A program made the translations under genes and the position numbers. The notes under the pieces are model-generated. The model was given only the letters and a program-made list of their open reading frames with translations. It had not been told where the DNA came from and did no database searches. Shown here piece by piece: positions 11,539 to 22,054 of a stretch of DNA of 64,000 nt. Source of the stretch: Pohlia nutans (lineage: Eukaryota; Streptophyta; Bryopsida; Bryales; Mniaceae); contig CM040088.1 of the NCBI GenBank assembly GCA_022496805.1, positions 15,903,001 to 15,967,000 on the forward strand. Direction: 5' to 3'. The stretch's first letter is position 1. Each line of letters opens with the position of its first letter.

Positions 11539-12176
11539 CTAGCCATCCAAAGAGTCTAAACCCAAGCCTAGAGAAAATATATCTTTGCGCACATCTGGAT
11601 GTATCAATGCATTTTCTCCAAACTCAGTAACTCCACGTACAGTAGCATTTACTTCAAGTTCTTCATCATGATTGAGTCCAAGACTTTGCTCAATGTACTT
11701 GTATCTAACAAGCTCTTCTGGATCTCCAGAAAGGATTGCCTCACGCTTAAAAAAATTCATACTCCCATCGGTCCACAATTCAGCACCTTCGTTCCAAAAG
11801 TATCCATCTTCATTTGCTTGAGTTGCTGCTACAGTAGACTTCTGTTTCTTTTTGAAGTGCCACCTTCAAGAGTAGAAACATGTTTTTTCTGTTTTTTTGA
11901 TAAATCAATACCTCTTCTCATTTCATCTTCATCATCACCATCACTATCATCATCGTGATCATCTTCATCATCGTCATCTTCATCATTATCTTCATCATTT
12001 TCATCCGAACTATCTAGAAATTTGCCCTTATCCAACCAAAGTGGATTTTTGTCAGATAGAGCTTGTCTAACTTTGTCAACATAACGCTCTTTCCATTTCT
12101 CAAGCCATACCTCCATGTCCAAATTTGATTCCAAAATTATGAGAGCATAAATGTAAGGGCATAAACTAAATGACAT
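11539..12176 (-). pseudogene. Unidentified acidic protein C-terminus carried by the outer TIR element
   Basis: Two minus-strand frames (12176-11829 and 11778-11539) join if one base is restored in an A-run near 11860. The likely start is the ATG of MEVWLEKWKERYVDKVRQAL, or this is an internal exon. A run of about 45 residues almost entirely Asp/Glu/Ser (SSDENDEDNDEDDDDEDD) is followed by a basic KKQKK patch and then YFWNEGAELWTDGS. The C-terminus is GLGLDSLDG. I do not recognise the family. A GC-rich minus-strand leader at 17960-18300 with an AGGGTAAGT donor-like site near 17770 could be its 5' exon. It may be transposon-encoded or a captured host gene. Confidence 0.4.
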
Positions 12177-12197
12177 AAAAAAAAATCAATCACAAAG

Positions 12198-13075
12198 GGG
12201 TGAGGCATGTGCCTCACCCTCACAAAAAGATGAGAACATAACCTCAAGGACATAAAAAAAAACTAAACATAAAGGGTGAGGCATGTGCCTCACCTTCAGA
12301 AAAATATGTGAACCTAAACTCAATGACATCAAAAACAAAAATCAAACACAAGAGGGTGAGGCATGTGCCTCACCCTCACAAAAATATGAGAGCATAAACT
12401 CCATGACATCAAAAACAAAAATCAAACACAAGAGGGTGAGGCATGTGCCTCACCCTCACAAAAATATGAGAACATAAACTTAAGGACATCAAAAAAACCT
12501 TAAACACAAAGGGGTGAGGCATGTGCCTCACCTTCACAAAATTATGAGAGTATAAACTCTATGACATCAAAAAACAGAAAATCAAATACAAGGGGGTGAG
12601 CCATGTGCCTCACCCTCAGAAAAATATGAGAGCATAAACCCAAGGACATAAAAAAAAAAAAAAAAAAACTTAAACACAAAGGGTGAGGCGTGAGGCATGT
12701 GCCTCACCCTTAGAAAAATATGAGATTATAATCTCATTGACATCAAAAACATGAGTCAAACACAAAGGATGAGGCTTGTGCCTCACCTCCAAAATGTCAC
12801 ATGAGCAAAATTAATCAAGTACAATCAAAATTGAAATCAAACACAGTGGGGGTGAGGCATGTGCCTCACCTTCTAAATTCTACATGAGTGAAATGCATAA
12901 ATACAATCAAAACGAGAACCAAACACATGGAGTGAGATATGTGGCATACATTTGGTATGTTTGCATAATGAACATAGAATGAGATTGTGATTACGATGCA
13001 AGGAGTGAGATATGTGGTGAGTTTTGAAATTTAAAATCAGATTGCAATTCAAGTAGTGAGGCATGTGCCTCACTC
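12198..13075. repeat. Palindrome array, left side of outer TIR element, about 10 units
   Basis: About ten copies of GGTGAGGCATGTGCCTCACC (9-bp arms around TG), spaced roughly 60-90 bp, separated by AT-rich spacers resembling ATGAGAACATAAACTCAAGGACATC. Examples start near 12200, 12276, 12355, 12435, 12513, 12595, 12685, 12850 and 13055. Some units have compensated or single-arm changes (for example TGAGGCTTGTGCCTCA at 12770). Confidence 0.9.
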
Positions 13076-13540
13076 CAAAAAATGTTTACAGAAACTCCAC
13101 ACATCCTCCTCAAATTGAAAATAAAAAACATTGAATTTTAAAATTTAGAATTTGATAATAAATGAGATGAGAACTTAATTACAAAACTCATAATCTAGAT
13201 TTTGAGATTGTGTCATCAAGTGATATTTGTCCAGAACCCTAAATATTTAGAACTTTAAAGGAATAACACCCATTTCGTTAAAAGTGCACATGCCCCTCTA
13301 AAATTGCACATTGTAAATTTTTTGGTAGAATAGTGTATGAATGAGAAAAGCATAAATATGCTCTGGAAATATATGCAAAAAAATAATGTAATTCTTGAAT
13401 TAAATCATTGGCAAAGTTTGACCTCCATGCAGTTATTTAAGTTTTTTCAAATTATGTTTTTAGATTTTTTAGAGTTTAGGTTTATGCTTTTAGAGTGTTG
13501 TAGATTTTATATGTTTTCATGTATATACTATATGCCTAAC

Positions 13541-13709
13541 CCTCCACTAGTACAAATTTTGTCTGATGTGACATTCATTAATGACTAAATGTTTGTTGTG
13601 ACTTGTTTGTAGTGATTCAAAATTGATTTTGAGTCACTAAAGACAAGTCACTGGAACGGATATTTAGTTATAAAAGACCTATCACATTGAATAAGATTTC
13701 TACTAGGGT
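13541..13709. repeat. MITE-like inverted repeat inside inner TIR element
   Basis: CCACTAGTACAAATTTTGTC at the left and an imperfect inverse (GATTTCTACTAGGG) at the right, with ATGTGAC/ATCACAT just inside each arm. A similar block (GTAGAAATCTTCTCCAATGTG) is nested in the pogo-like MITE at 42784-43055, so it is a dispersed family. Confidence 0.5.
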
Positions 13710-13739
13710 CCATCACTTGCAATTATTGTGTAAACTACT

Positions 13740-14600
13740 AAGTGATGGGGTTAAACATACGCCCAACTTCTATCACTTTAACTAATTTTTGAAATACCAA
13801 GTAATGGGAGGTTAATAAGTTATGCATATGTCCAACGCTCCAACACCTAGAATTAAAAATAATTATTATAGTGATTTAGGGGGTTAGACATAAGCCTAAT
13901 CCCCCAAAAACTGCATCTAATAGCAAAACATAATATCCGAGCTGAGGTATACATATGCTAACCTTGAAATACTTGGATGTGATAGGAAAATAAAATATCA
14001 GAGGGTTAGGCATATGCCTAACCCCCCAAACACTTACAATTTTCAACAAAATAAAATGTCTGAGGGTAAGGCACATGCGTGATTCCCAACACTTATAATT
14101 TCCAACAAAATAGAATAATTAAAAGATTAGGCATAAGCCTAATCTTCCAACACTTAAAAATTCCAACAAAATAAAACGCCAGAGGGTTAGGCATACGTCT
14201 AATCCACCAACACTTCCATTATATAGCAAAATAAAATATGCGAGAGTTAGGCATACGCCTAACCCCCTATCATTTGAATTATTTTTTAAAATATCAAGTG
14301 ATGGGGGTTATGCATATGTTTAATCCATATCACTTGAATCATTTGTTAGAACACTTGGATTTTATAGAAAAATAAAATATTAGAGGGTTAGGCTTATATC
14401 GAACCCCCTGGCAACACTTACAATTTCAAACAAAATAAAATACATGAGGGTTAGGCATGTGCCTGACCCATTAATACTTCACTATTTAAAAAAATAAAAC
14501 ATGGAAAGTTTAGGTATATGCCTAACCCTTCAACTCTTACAATTTCTAAGGAGAGCATAATATAGGAGGCTTAGGCATATGCCCAACTCCTAACACTTGC
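13740..14600. repeat. Palindrome array, left side of inner TIR element, about 14 units
   Basis: About fourteen diverged copies of GGTTAGGCATATGCCTAACC, period near 60 bp, with spacers of the type CCAACACTTACAATTTCCAACAAAATAAAAT. Clear units lie near 13880, 14003, 14125, 14185, 14245, 14448, 14505 and 14568. The core differs from the outer element's palindrome by the symmetric pair T/G to A/C, so both arms changed together. Confidence 0.85.
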
Positions 14601-14919
14601 AATGGACTTCAAATAAAATTTTAATTTGATTGTAAATCCATAAGTTTCACACCATAGGTCCAAATTTTGCGAAATGACTTTTCTGCACCTCCTGTTGTCA
14701 AGCATATCCGAGTAAGTTTTGTCATTATAAATTTATCTATGTTTTAGTAAGTTCTGTCACTATAAATTTGAGTAAGTTTTGTCATAATAATGACATACTT
14801 TTACATTGTATGTCCAAAAGCATTGAAACAATTTTGTTGGTCGGGCAGATCTCAAGTTCTCAATGTTACATACAAACATTTCAAACAAACAAACAAACAC
14901 AAAGAAACAAATCACCTAA

Positions 14920-16400
14920 ATCCTCATTCTGATGGGACTGGATGGTCCGGATGGGACTCGCAGGGGTCTCTGTCTCTCTGTCATTCTCTCTATCATTCTC
15001 TCTGTCTCTCTGTTCTCGCAGGGGTCTCTGGTCTGAGTTTCGAGAGTTCGAGAGTTCTGAGCGGGGTCGAGAGTTCTCGCAGGGGAGTCTTGTTCTCGCA
15101 GGGGAGTTCGCGTCAATTCGCTATCCAACCCCCGCGGCGCTTACTCACCGCATTGGCCGCCAACCGGAGCGACGTCGATCCACACCACCAAGGGCAACAA
15201 GGGATGGAGCAGCTCCCGAACGACGCACATCACCAAGCAGTCGGACCTGCAATGAGTACCCGCATCCCTGTGGCATTTGGGGTCATAGTGTGTCAAGAGT
15301 TCTTGTTTGTGTGTCTGTCTGTGTTTCGGAGTGGTTCCTGCGTCAGTCGGAGTGCGGGTCCGAGACCGATGCGTCGTCCAAGGGGTTCGGAGCGACCGTG
15401 AGGGCAGGACCTGGCACCATTCGCCGCAGTGCGCCTCAGCAGCCGCTGCTCCAGTCTGCGCCGGCGGAGAATCAAGTGTCGCAAATCGAGACCGCGTATG
15501 TGGTCTCGCTCGTCTTCTTGTTCGGACTCATCTCCGTCTTGCATTAGCTGCCTCTGGTGCGTTACAGTGTTTCCTTGCTCATCGGTTTAGGGTTTGCTTG
15601 AAGTGAATCCATGTCTGTCGTAATTTTTGCTTTTGCTTCCTTGTGCATTATTGGCAATCGGAGTGAGCGGTGAGAGGACGAGTGATCGGCTTCAGTGACG
15701 AGCGCTGAGTGAGCGCAGTTTTTGCAGTGTTCGCAGGCGACGGGCGCCATGTGACCAAGTCTGCGCTGACGAAGAAAAAGTGAATAGTGCGGGAGGAGTC
15801 TGGACAGGAGCAGTTATGTGAGTGGGCTGCCGATGTTAGGGCTACTCTGGATTTGTTCACTTTATGTGGTTGTTCGATTTACTTGCTACAAGCACAGCAG
15901 AGGCAGACGTGGGTACTTGATCGGAGATGGCAGGACTTGTGGTGGCTCTGGATTTGAATTTTTGATTGTCTAAATATTACTTGGGGCTTTTACTGCCGAT
16001 TTGCCAATGATGGTCGTCTTGGTGGTGTGAGGTGTGCAAATGGAGTGTGGTGTGGAGGAATTCCGGATATTGAATGGTCTGTGTAGTGTGGCACGGTTGT
16101 CTGATGTGGGTCATGGCTGTTTACATGACTGGTTTTTGTACGAAGCAACTTGCGATGTTTGAGGTGTTGGTGTTTTTGGGAGGTTGTCCTGTGATGCTTG
16201 CTGTGAAGAATGCTTTGATTGGAGGCAGATATCGGTGTAGTTTTTTGTGTTGTATGGATTTTACATGTTTTTGTTTGAAAGAGTTTCAGATTCTATCATT
16301 GAAGTGGGTATATGAGCTAGCTGATTCTTGCCATGGTCTGGGAGTTGGCCTGTCCAATTGTGTTGGGTACTGTCAGTAGTGTCATGGGGAAGTGTTAGTC
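14920..16400 (+). other. GC-rich gene-like cargo of the inner TIR element
   Basis: Abrupt rise in GC with CTCTCTGTC repeats (14965-15020), repeated CTCGCAGGGG motifs (15012-15105), CpG-rich sequence up to about 15500 and then T/G-rich sequence resembling a leader or intron. Open frames exist (for example an ATG at 15204 running to 15401) but none resembles a protein I know, and several frames are open only because of composition. It looks like a promoter and leader of a host gene captured by the element. The right margin (16405-16470) is a fragment of the TTAA MITE family seen at 42330. Confidence 0.35.
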
Positions 16401-16490
16401 GAAGGGCAAAGAAGCATTATAAAGTGCAACTAAGAGTGATATTTTAAACTTGATGAATGAATAGAAGTTGTACATTATGAATTTGTACAT

Positions 16491-16541
16491 TATTTTGTGC
16501 CATGTGGCACCCCCACAAGGGGGTCCATGTGGCACAAAATA
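16491..16541. repeat. Hairpin next to the right palindrome array
   Basis: ATTTTGTGCCATGTGGCACC on the left pairs with GGTCCATGTGGCACAAAAT on the right around a CCCACAAGGG core. The arms are about 22 bp and imperfect. It has the same style as the array palindromes, a CATGTG centre with GC-rich arms. Confidence 0.7.
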
Positions 16542-16669
16542 AAATAAAATAATTCAAATGTGAATTTTTCTCTAATTTTTTCTGAGGACACATCGTGACA
16601 CTATGAGGCCTCATCTCGCTTCACTTAGTAGACATCTGACTAAACCCTATCACTTCAATTATTATTTAA

Positions 16670-17330
16670 AATTGCAAGTGATGGAGGTTAGGCAAACGCC
16701 TGACCCCCATCACTTTGATTAATTTGAAAAGAAATAAACAATGGAAGGTTAAGCATATGTCTAAACCCCTTCCCCCAATACTTGGAATTTTCAAAAATAA
16801 TTGTAGTGATAGGGGTTTAGGCGTGTGCCTAACCCTTTTATGTTTATTTTCTTGAAACATTAGCGCGATGGTTTCAATGCACATGAATGTAACTATTTCC
16901 CATAGTTTGATCTATAGTTTGATGGAGAAGGTTGGAATACACGTGAAGAAGTTCCAAATATTAATGTAGAAGGGAGGAAAACGTACCAATTAGACCAGGT
17001 GAAATATTTGGTGGCCCTTCAACAACTTCAAATGCAATAGGTCTCAATGATCAAGCTCATGTTGAAGTTATAGCTCGTTAAATGCTGCTTGAGGAATTTA
17101 TCAATAGATCATCTTTTATTCCATTTGGGAAAGATGTATTTAGCTTAGGTTTGAGAAATACTGAATCACAATCTTAAAAGACTACTTGGTGATAGATTTT
17201 ATGTAGTAGTGAGATGTAATTATTTTGTAACGTTGCAAGTTATGAAAGGTTATGCATATTTCTATTCGTCTCAAAAATTTAATTGACAATTACAAGTGAT
17301 GACAGTTAGGCATATGCCTAACCTTTTTAT
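16670..17330. repeat. Palindrome array, right side of inner TIR element
   Basis: Four or five copies of the GGTTAGGCATATGCCTAACC type near 16683, 16745, 16810, 17255 (half only) and 17303, with the same ATCACTTNAATT and AAGTGAT spacer words as the left array. Between 16870 and 17250 is AT-rich sequence with nothing recognised, and a 22-bp A-run lies near 17402-17424. Confidence 0.75.
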
Positions 17331-17959
17331 TTTATTTTATGAATTAATTCATTTGGAATAAGTATTTGTCGTATTGGAAATGGTAGCATCAATTCAATGT
17401 GAAAAAAAAAAAAAAAAAAAAAAACTTATAAAATAACTTGCAAATCATTTTCACTAGTATTTTTAGGTATTCCAATTAACCAAAAGCAAATTTTGACCAA
17501 AATTAAAAGTGCACATGCTATTGTGCACTTTTAATGAAATGGGTGTTGAATGTGAGTTATAATACAAATAATTAAACATATGGATGATTCAAAAATTCTC
17601 AAAGATGCAAATTTCAGAGTTTCATAAATACAAGCAAATGTTATTGGAACTGAGATTTGAGATTGTGATGTGCACATAGCAACAATTTGGTGGTTGAATA
17701 CTAAATGAAGCTGGAAACCCTAAAAAGAATTTAGATCTAGATCTAGATGAAATTTGAAAGTCGGAAACTTACCCTAATTTAAGTACTGAAGTGATAAACA
17801 CAATAGATCTGAAAGAAACTAAGAATCAGAAGCGCTCCAAAGTAGATCTTAGTAACTACGAGAAGTTGGGGCTGAAGTGAGATAAATCAGCAAGATTCTT
17901 GGTAGCGTGCTGAAACTTGTTTATAGATGAGGTGTGAACCGCATAGTAGAGTTGAAGTG

Positions 17960-18300
17960 ATGCGACCTGTAGCAAGAAGGTAGAAGGTTTAGTACCACAC
18001 AAACAAGGTTATCTAGATATGCAGAACAAGTAGATCAGAACGTGGGTTGTACCAAGGCGAAGGCGTTAACGTTGCAAATCACCACTATACAAGATTCGGC
18101 ACTTTGCAAGTGAAGCAAGACGGTGGAGAAGAGAAGCGCCGCACAAGCAAGGAGCGGCAGAAAGGAAAGGCGGCAGAGCGGCGGAGAAGAGAAGCGCCGC
18201 ACAAGCAAGGAGCGGCAGAGAGGAAAGGCGGCGGAGAAGAGAGAAAGGTAGGAAGAAGCGAAAACACGACCTAAACCCTAAGCGGCCGTTTAGGTTTTTC
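17960..18300 (-). other. GC-rich minus-strand leader in the outer TIR element, with 58-bp tandem duplication
   Basis: On the minus strand the block starts with AAACGGCCGCTTAGGGTTTAGG, a typical plant 5' leader, and runs through CTTCTCCGCCGCC-rich sequence. A 58-bp unit (GGAGAAGAGAAGCGCCGCAC on the + strand) is duplicated at 18125 and 18183. Short frames in all readings are composition-driven. It may be the 5' exon and promoter for the acidic protein at 11539-12176, the inner element then sitting in its intron. Confidence 0.35.
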
Positions 18301-18649
18301 AAATTTTAATTTATTTGTCTTTTGTGAGATCTCCAAGTTTGTATAGCTCTAACTTACACAGATTTAAGAATTTTGACTTGAAATTTTTTGGGAGCGACGG
18401 TGTTTTCAGTTTTTTAGAAATAAAATATAATTTCTATAAATATGACATTTTATAGGGGAAAAATATTATGGAGACAACCTCATAATATAACTTACTCTTG
18501 TATATATTTTGCCAAATTAAAATCCACATTATTATACATGTTTCTCCATACATGATTAAATAATTTGAGATTTAAAGGTCATGCGACACTACACAACATT
18601 TGGTAATTCCATTTTTAACCTTTTTCAAATATGAAGGCATAAGGCAGGT

Positions 18650-18829
18650 GGGACACCCCGTAAGACAATAATTTGCCTTGATAGAAATTCAAGGGGTGAG
18701 ACATGTGCCACACCCCATATAAAAATATTTTGCCTAGTTAGAATCTTAAGGGGTGAGGCACATGCCACACCCCTTATAACAATATTTTGCCTAGTTTAAA
18801 TCTTAAGGGGTGAGGCACATGCCACACCC
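18650..18829. repeat. Palindrome array, right side of outer TIR element
   Basis: Three good units of AAGGGGTGAGGCACATGCC followed by ACACCCC, plus a weaker first one, with a 55-57 bp period. The spacer is TNNAATCTTAAGGGG and ATATTTTGCCTAGTTAG. The core is the same family as the left array of this element. Confidence 0.85.
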
Positions 18830-19692
18830 CTCATGACGATAGTTAATTTTGTTCGCATTTAAGAAACTAAGGCATAAAGTCACATCATCTATTTTGATTG
18901 TTGTTGAATTACAATTTTTTTTTTAACATGTTCTTACAATCATCTTGGTTTTTTTGTATGACCAGGCATTGTTTTATCTTAAAACAAATCATATGGATTG
19001 AAACTTTGAAGCAATGGAAGCTGGAGATCAAAATGGATCACCCTCGTTTGTTCGGCATCGTACAAATAGAATATCACCTTAACCTTTTAGAATAGATTTG
19101 CCATATTAGCTCTATATTGTACTTTATACTTGATAATTTATACAATACGATATTGATATATAATTTTTTCAAGGTTTCATGTGAATGAAATTTTTTTATG
19201 ACTAAAAATTTCTTGCCATTAAGTGTGTATTTAAATATCCAAACTTTGTCATATGCAATGATGTTTTCTCAATATTAGACGTGCATGTACATACCTCAAT
19301 CTTTTATCTTGTAAGTAAAATATATATATTTTCAAATATATATTTAAATTTATAACCATATTTGAATTATTAATATAAGAAATAATTTAAAATTATAAGA
19401 AATTTCTAGCAAGGTTTCTCATATTATTGTTAACTCAACTTTTATTTATAAAAATCACAAAATTGTAATTTGATCAATAACCAAGCATAATGAACCTAAA
19501 ATGTACTTATATCTATATTCTTTATTTTTCTTACTAGGATAATTATAAAATGATCATATTTTCAATGAAATTTATAAATTTCCAAAAAATTGTTCATGTG
19601 CACTTTTACATATTGAATTGCACTTTTAACGAAACCCTTGTTATAGGTAGTTAGGCAATCTGTGAAGATGTGTGCAAGTTCATTGGAGTATT

Positions 19693-19864
19693 CACTACTT
19701 GAAAATCCAACTAATCTGTTGATTCGGTTGCGTTGATCAGGGACACTTTTCTGTTGATTTGAACAACAATCTGTTGATTTGAACAAAAAATCGACCAAAT
19801 CAACAGAAACGTGTCCCTGATCAACGCGACCGAATCAACAGATTAGTTGAATTTTCTAGTAGTG
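19693..19864. mobile_element. CACTA-type MITE, 172 bp, TSD ATT, inside LINE B RNase H
   Basis: Starts CACTACTTGAAAATCCAACT and ends in the near-perfect inverse finishing TTTTCTAGTAGTG. The flanks are ATT at 19690-19692 and 19865-19867. The interior repeats CTGTTGATTTGAACAA, and the arms contain GTTGATCAGGGACAC and its inverse. Removal rejoins the RNase H reading between the catalytic Glu and Asp motifs. CACTA ends plus a 3-bp duplication are diagnostic of the superfamily. Confidence 0.9.
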
Positions 19865-22054
19865 ATTTGGTGGTGATTAATGTGAGTGTTTCATGTATGA
19901 CCATTAGTTTGGCTCTGAAGTTCGGTTGTAGCCCTGGTAGTCTTTTTGATATTTGTACTTCCGCTTTTGATGGATTATAAATTCCGTAGCCTGTTTTTTC
20001 TTTTTTCCAGTGTCCGTCATTGTCTTCTTTAGGTGGTACAAAGGATCCATCAGTATAGTAACTGTACTGTGGTGGAAATCTTAGTGTGATGTCAGTTTCA
20101 TAATTTGATATTGGTGGTGTGCTCATGGTTTGTATGTTATTGTGGGGTGGATATTTTAATTTGTTCCATTTGGTGCTTTTGTTAACAGGTGTATTAGGGG
20201 GTGTTGTTGGGGCTTTTTGTATGTAATGTTGTGATATTTGTGAGTTTATTATTGTGTTTATGTTGTTTATTTGGTTAGTTGTGCCAATATTATAGTCTTG
20301 GTAGTGAATACAGTAAATATGTATTGCGAGTGGTTCTATTCGTGGTTTGTTAAGTTCTGGCGGTATTGTTGGTTCTTCATATGTGATGATATCTGCAATA
20401 AAGTGTGCAAAGACGTGTGTGTCCGAAAAAGGTCAGTGTGTAGCGAGGAGTTTTGGTACCAATTAATGTCTGTCATTGTGAGGATGGTGATGGTTTTTGG
20501 ATCATGTTTTTCTGCTAAGCGTGCCCAATGTATAGCTTGTTGTGTTGTTTCTTCATTGTTTGGATAGGCGTAACCAATACCTTTCCATTTGTACTGGAGA
20601 GTTGTTCCAAGTGAGCCAAAAAAATTGTCTCTTGTGTATGGGGAGTAAAATTGTGTAATTTTTGTAGAGCATGTTACTGGTAGGAATAGTAAGAGTGAGT
20701 AATATTAAATGTTGTTATGAGGGAGTCCAAGATGTTGGTTGGTAGAGTATGTTGAGATTCTTTTTGTGGGTCTTTCTTGTATGTTTTGTATTTATATTTT
20801 TGATATAGCCAGACGATTTCTGTTCTGAGTGATTGTGTGGGTGGTATTAGGCCATGTGTGTTGTACTTGTATTTGTTGTATTGTTGCCATAGCCATTTTA
20901 GTCTAATGGTTGGGATGGTAATGATATGTTTACCTGTGTCTTCGTATATGTAGATTATCTCGTTTTGTGTTTGAATGGTGTTTTTATTTGTGTTTTATGT
21001 CCTTTTATGGGTTACATTCTATTATAGATATTTGAGTGAGGGGGATTGACATGGGTGGTGGTAAAAATCTTGTATCTCTAGTTTGTTCATGTGTAAAATG
21101 TGTGTTAACAATGTTTGTATATAGTCTGTGTTGGTGTCTTGTGTAGTATTCTGTTAATAATTTTATGTTGTGGTCTATTATCATTGGATAGTTTAGAGGA
21201 AAAAGTTCACGTTGTGGTATCCATGTGTTATATATTGTGTTGTTTGGGGTTGTCCATTGGCATAGGTATTTTTTGTATTTTTTGTTATTTTGTATTTATC
21301 TTTTGTTTTGTGTGTTTTGTGGTTTATTATACTGTGTATGGGGAATCTAGTAAGGTGATTCTTTATGTTTGATGGTGGGTTTGGTTGTTGTGGTTGTTGT
21401 GGTAATGATGTATTTAAAGGGTTTTCTGATATTCTTGGTGTTATTTCTTGATTATTTGATATGTATTTTTCTTTGAGTGTGCGGGGTGGTGGGTATCTAT
21501 GACATGGATTTAGACAGTTTTTGGTACATCTTGGATAGCAAAAAAGTTGTTCCGTTATCTTTAATGCACTTTTTTCTAGCTTAGTTGGGTTTTGATAATA
21601 AATTTGAAGTCTTCTGGTGACATTATTTTTTTTCCATTGGGGAGGGTGATGTGTTTTATTTTATAAATATTGTGTAGAAGTAATTTGTACATTAGTTTAA
21701 GGGATGGTTTGGACTTTAAATGTAGTAATACTATTACGGCTTTGGATCTTCATTCTAGTTCTAGTTGGTCATGTGGAATTGGAAGTTTTCTTCTATATTT
21801 TTGAGGTGGACCCCTCTAGCTGTTTTCATATGGAATAGCGTTCTCGTGACTGGTGATCTAATACAATCATGATGTTTGATTCTTGGTATGTCTTTTGCAC
21901 CTCCGTATTTTGCAAGTATGTGTTGTATCAGTCCTTTGTATATTGTTCCAAGTCTTCCTGAGTCATTTAGTGCATTTTTGAGTTGTTCACCAATGCATCT
22001 TAAGTATGCATTTTTAAGTGAGAAGGCTTCTAGTCCAAATAGGTTATGTGGGAG
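19865..22054 (-). pseudogene. LINE B ORF2 central region and first half of RNase H
   Basis: From right to left: the region after the reverse transcriptase, a CYPRC-type Cys cluster near 21500-21540 equivalent to A's CX3CX3C motif, then frameshifted remnants, then the 20126-19868 frame with YYTDGSFVPPKEDNDGHW (first RNase H Asp) and FRAKLMVIHETL (Glu). Here Lys is present where copy A has a stop. Further RNase H sequence (AHIFTDCL) lies at 19643-19690, between the MITE and the 9-kb element. Confidence 0.8.

Larger units (their letters stand above)
13265..17547. mobile_element. 4.3-kb TIR element (inner), nested in the outer one, TSD GAAT
   Basis: Ends are AACACCCATTTCGTTAAAAG (left) and its inverse with one mismatch (right), continuing TGCACA for 26 bp in all. 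Flanks are GAAT at 13261-13264 and 17548-17551. The inner part TTTCGTTAAAAGTGC is identical to the outer element's TIR while the terminal 8 bases differ, so the two are related families. It has the same plan: TIR, palindrome array, GC-rich cargo (14920-16400), palindrome array, TIR. Confidence 0.85.
10611..19642. mobile_element. 9.0-kb TIR element (outer) with palindrome arrays and 4-bp TSD ATAG
   Basis: Both ends carry AACAAGGGTTTCGTTAAAAG plus TGC as perfect inverted repeats of 23 bp, with weaker similarity continuing inward through a second AAxxGTGCAC block and a TTTTTTGG block. The flanks are ATAG at 10607-10610 and 19643-19646, and the LINE B RNase H frame resumes across the gap, so the insertion is directly visible. 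Inside are a left palindrome array (12198-13075), a right array (18650-18829), a minus-strand gene-like region (18300 to 11539) and the nested inner element. No transposase is recognised. Sola elements also make 4-bp duplications, but I see nothing else to assign the superfamily. Confidence 0.85.

Noticed and set aside
12198..13075. CRISPR-like spaced palindromic repeats
   Set aside because: The spacers are similar to each other, spacing varies, the host is a plant and the arrays belong to a TIR transposon.
14790..15547. Two overlapping plus-strand frames of about 200 codons in the inner element
   Set aside because: The region is CpG- and CT-rich, frames are open on both strands, and no family motif or splice structure supports a protein.
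13265..17547. LTR retrotransposon interpretation of the inner element
   Set aside because: The ends are inverted, not direct, repeats and do not have TG...CA; no gag-pol is present.
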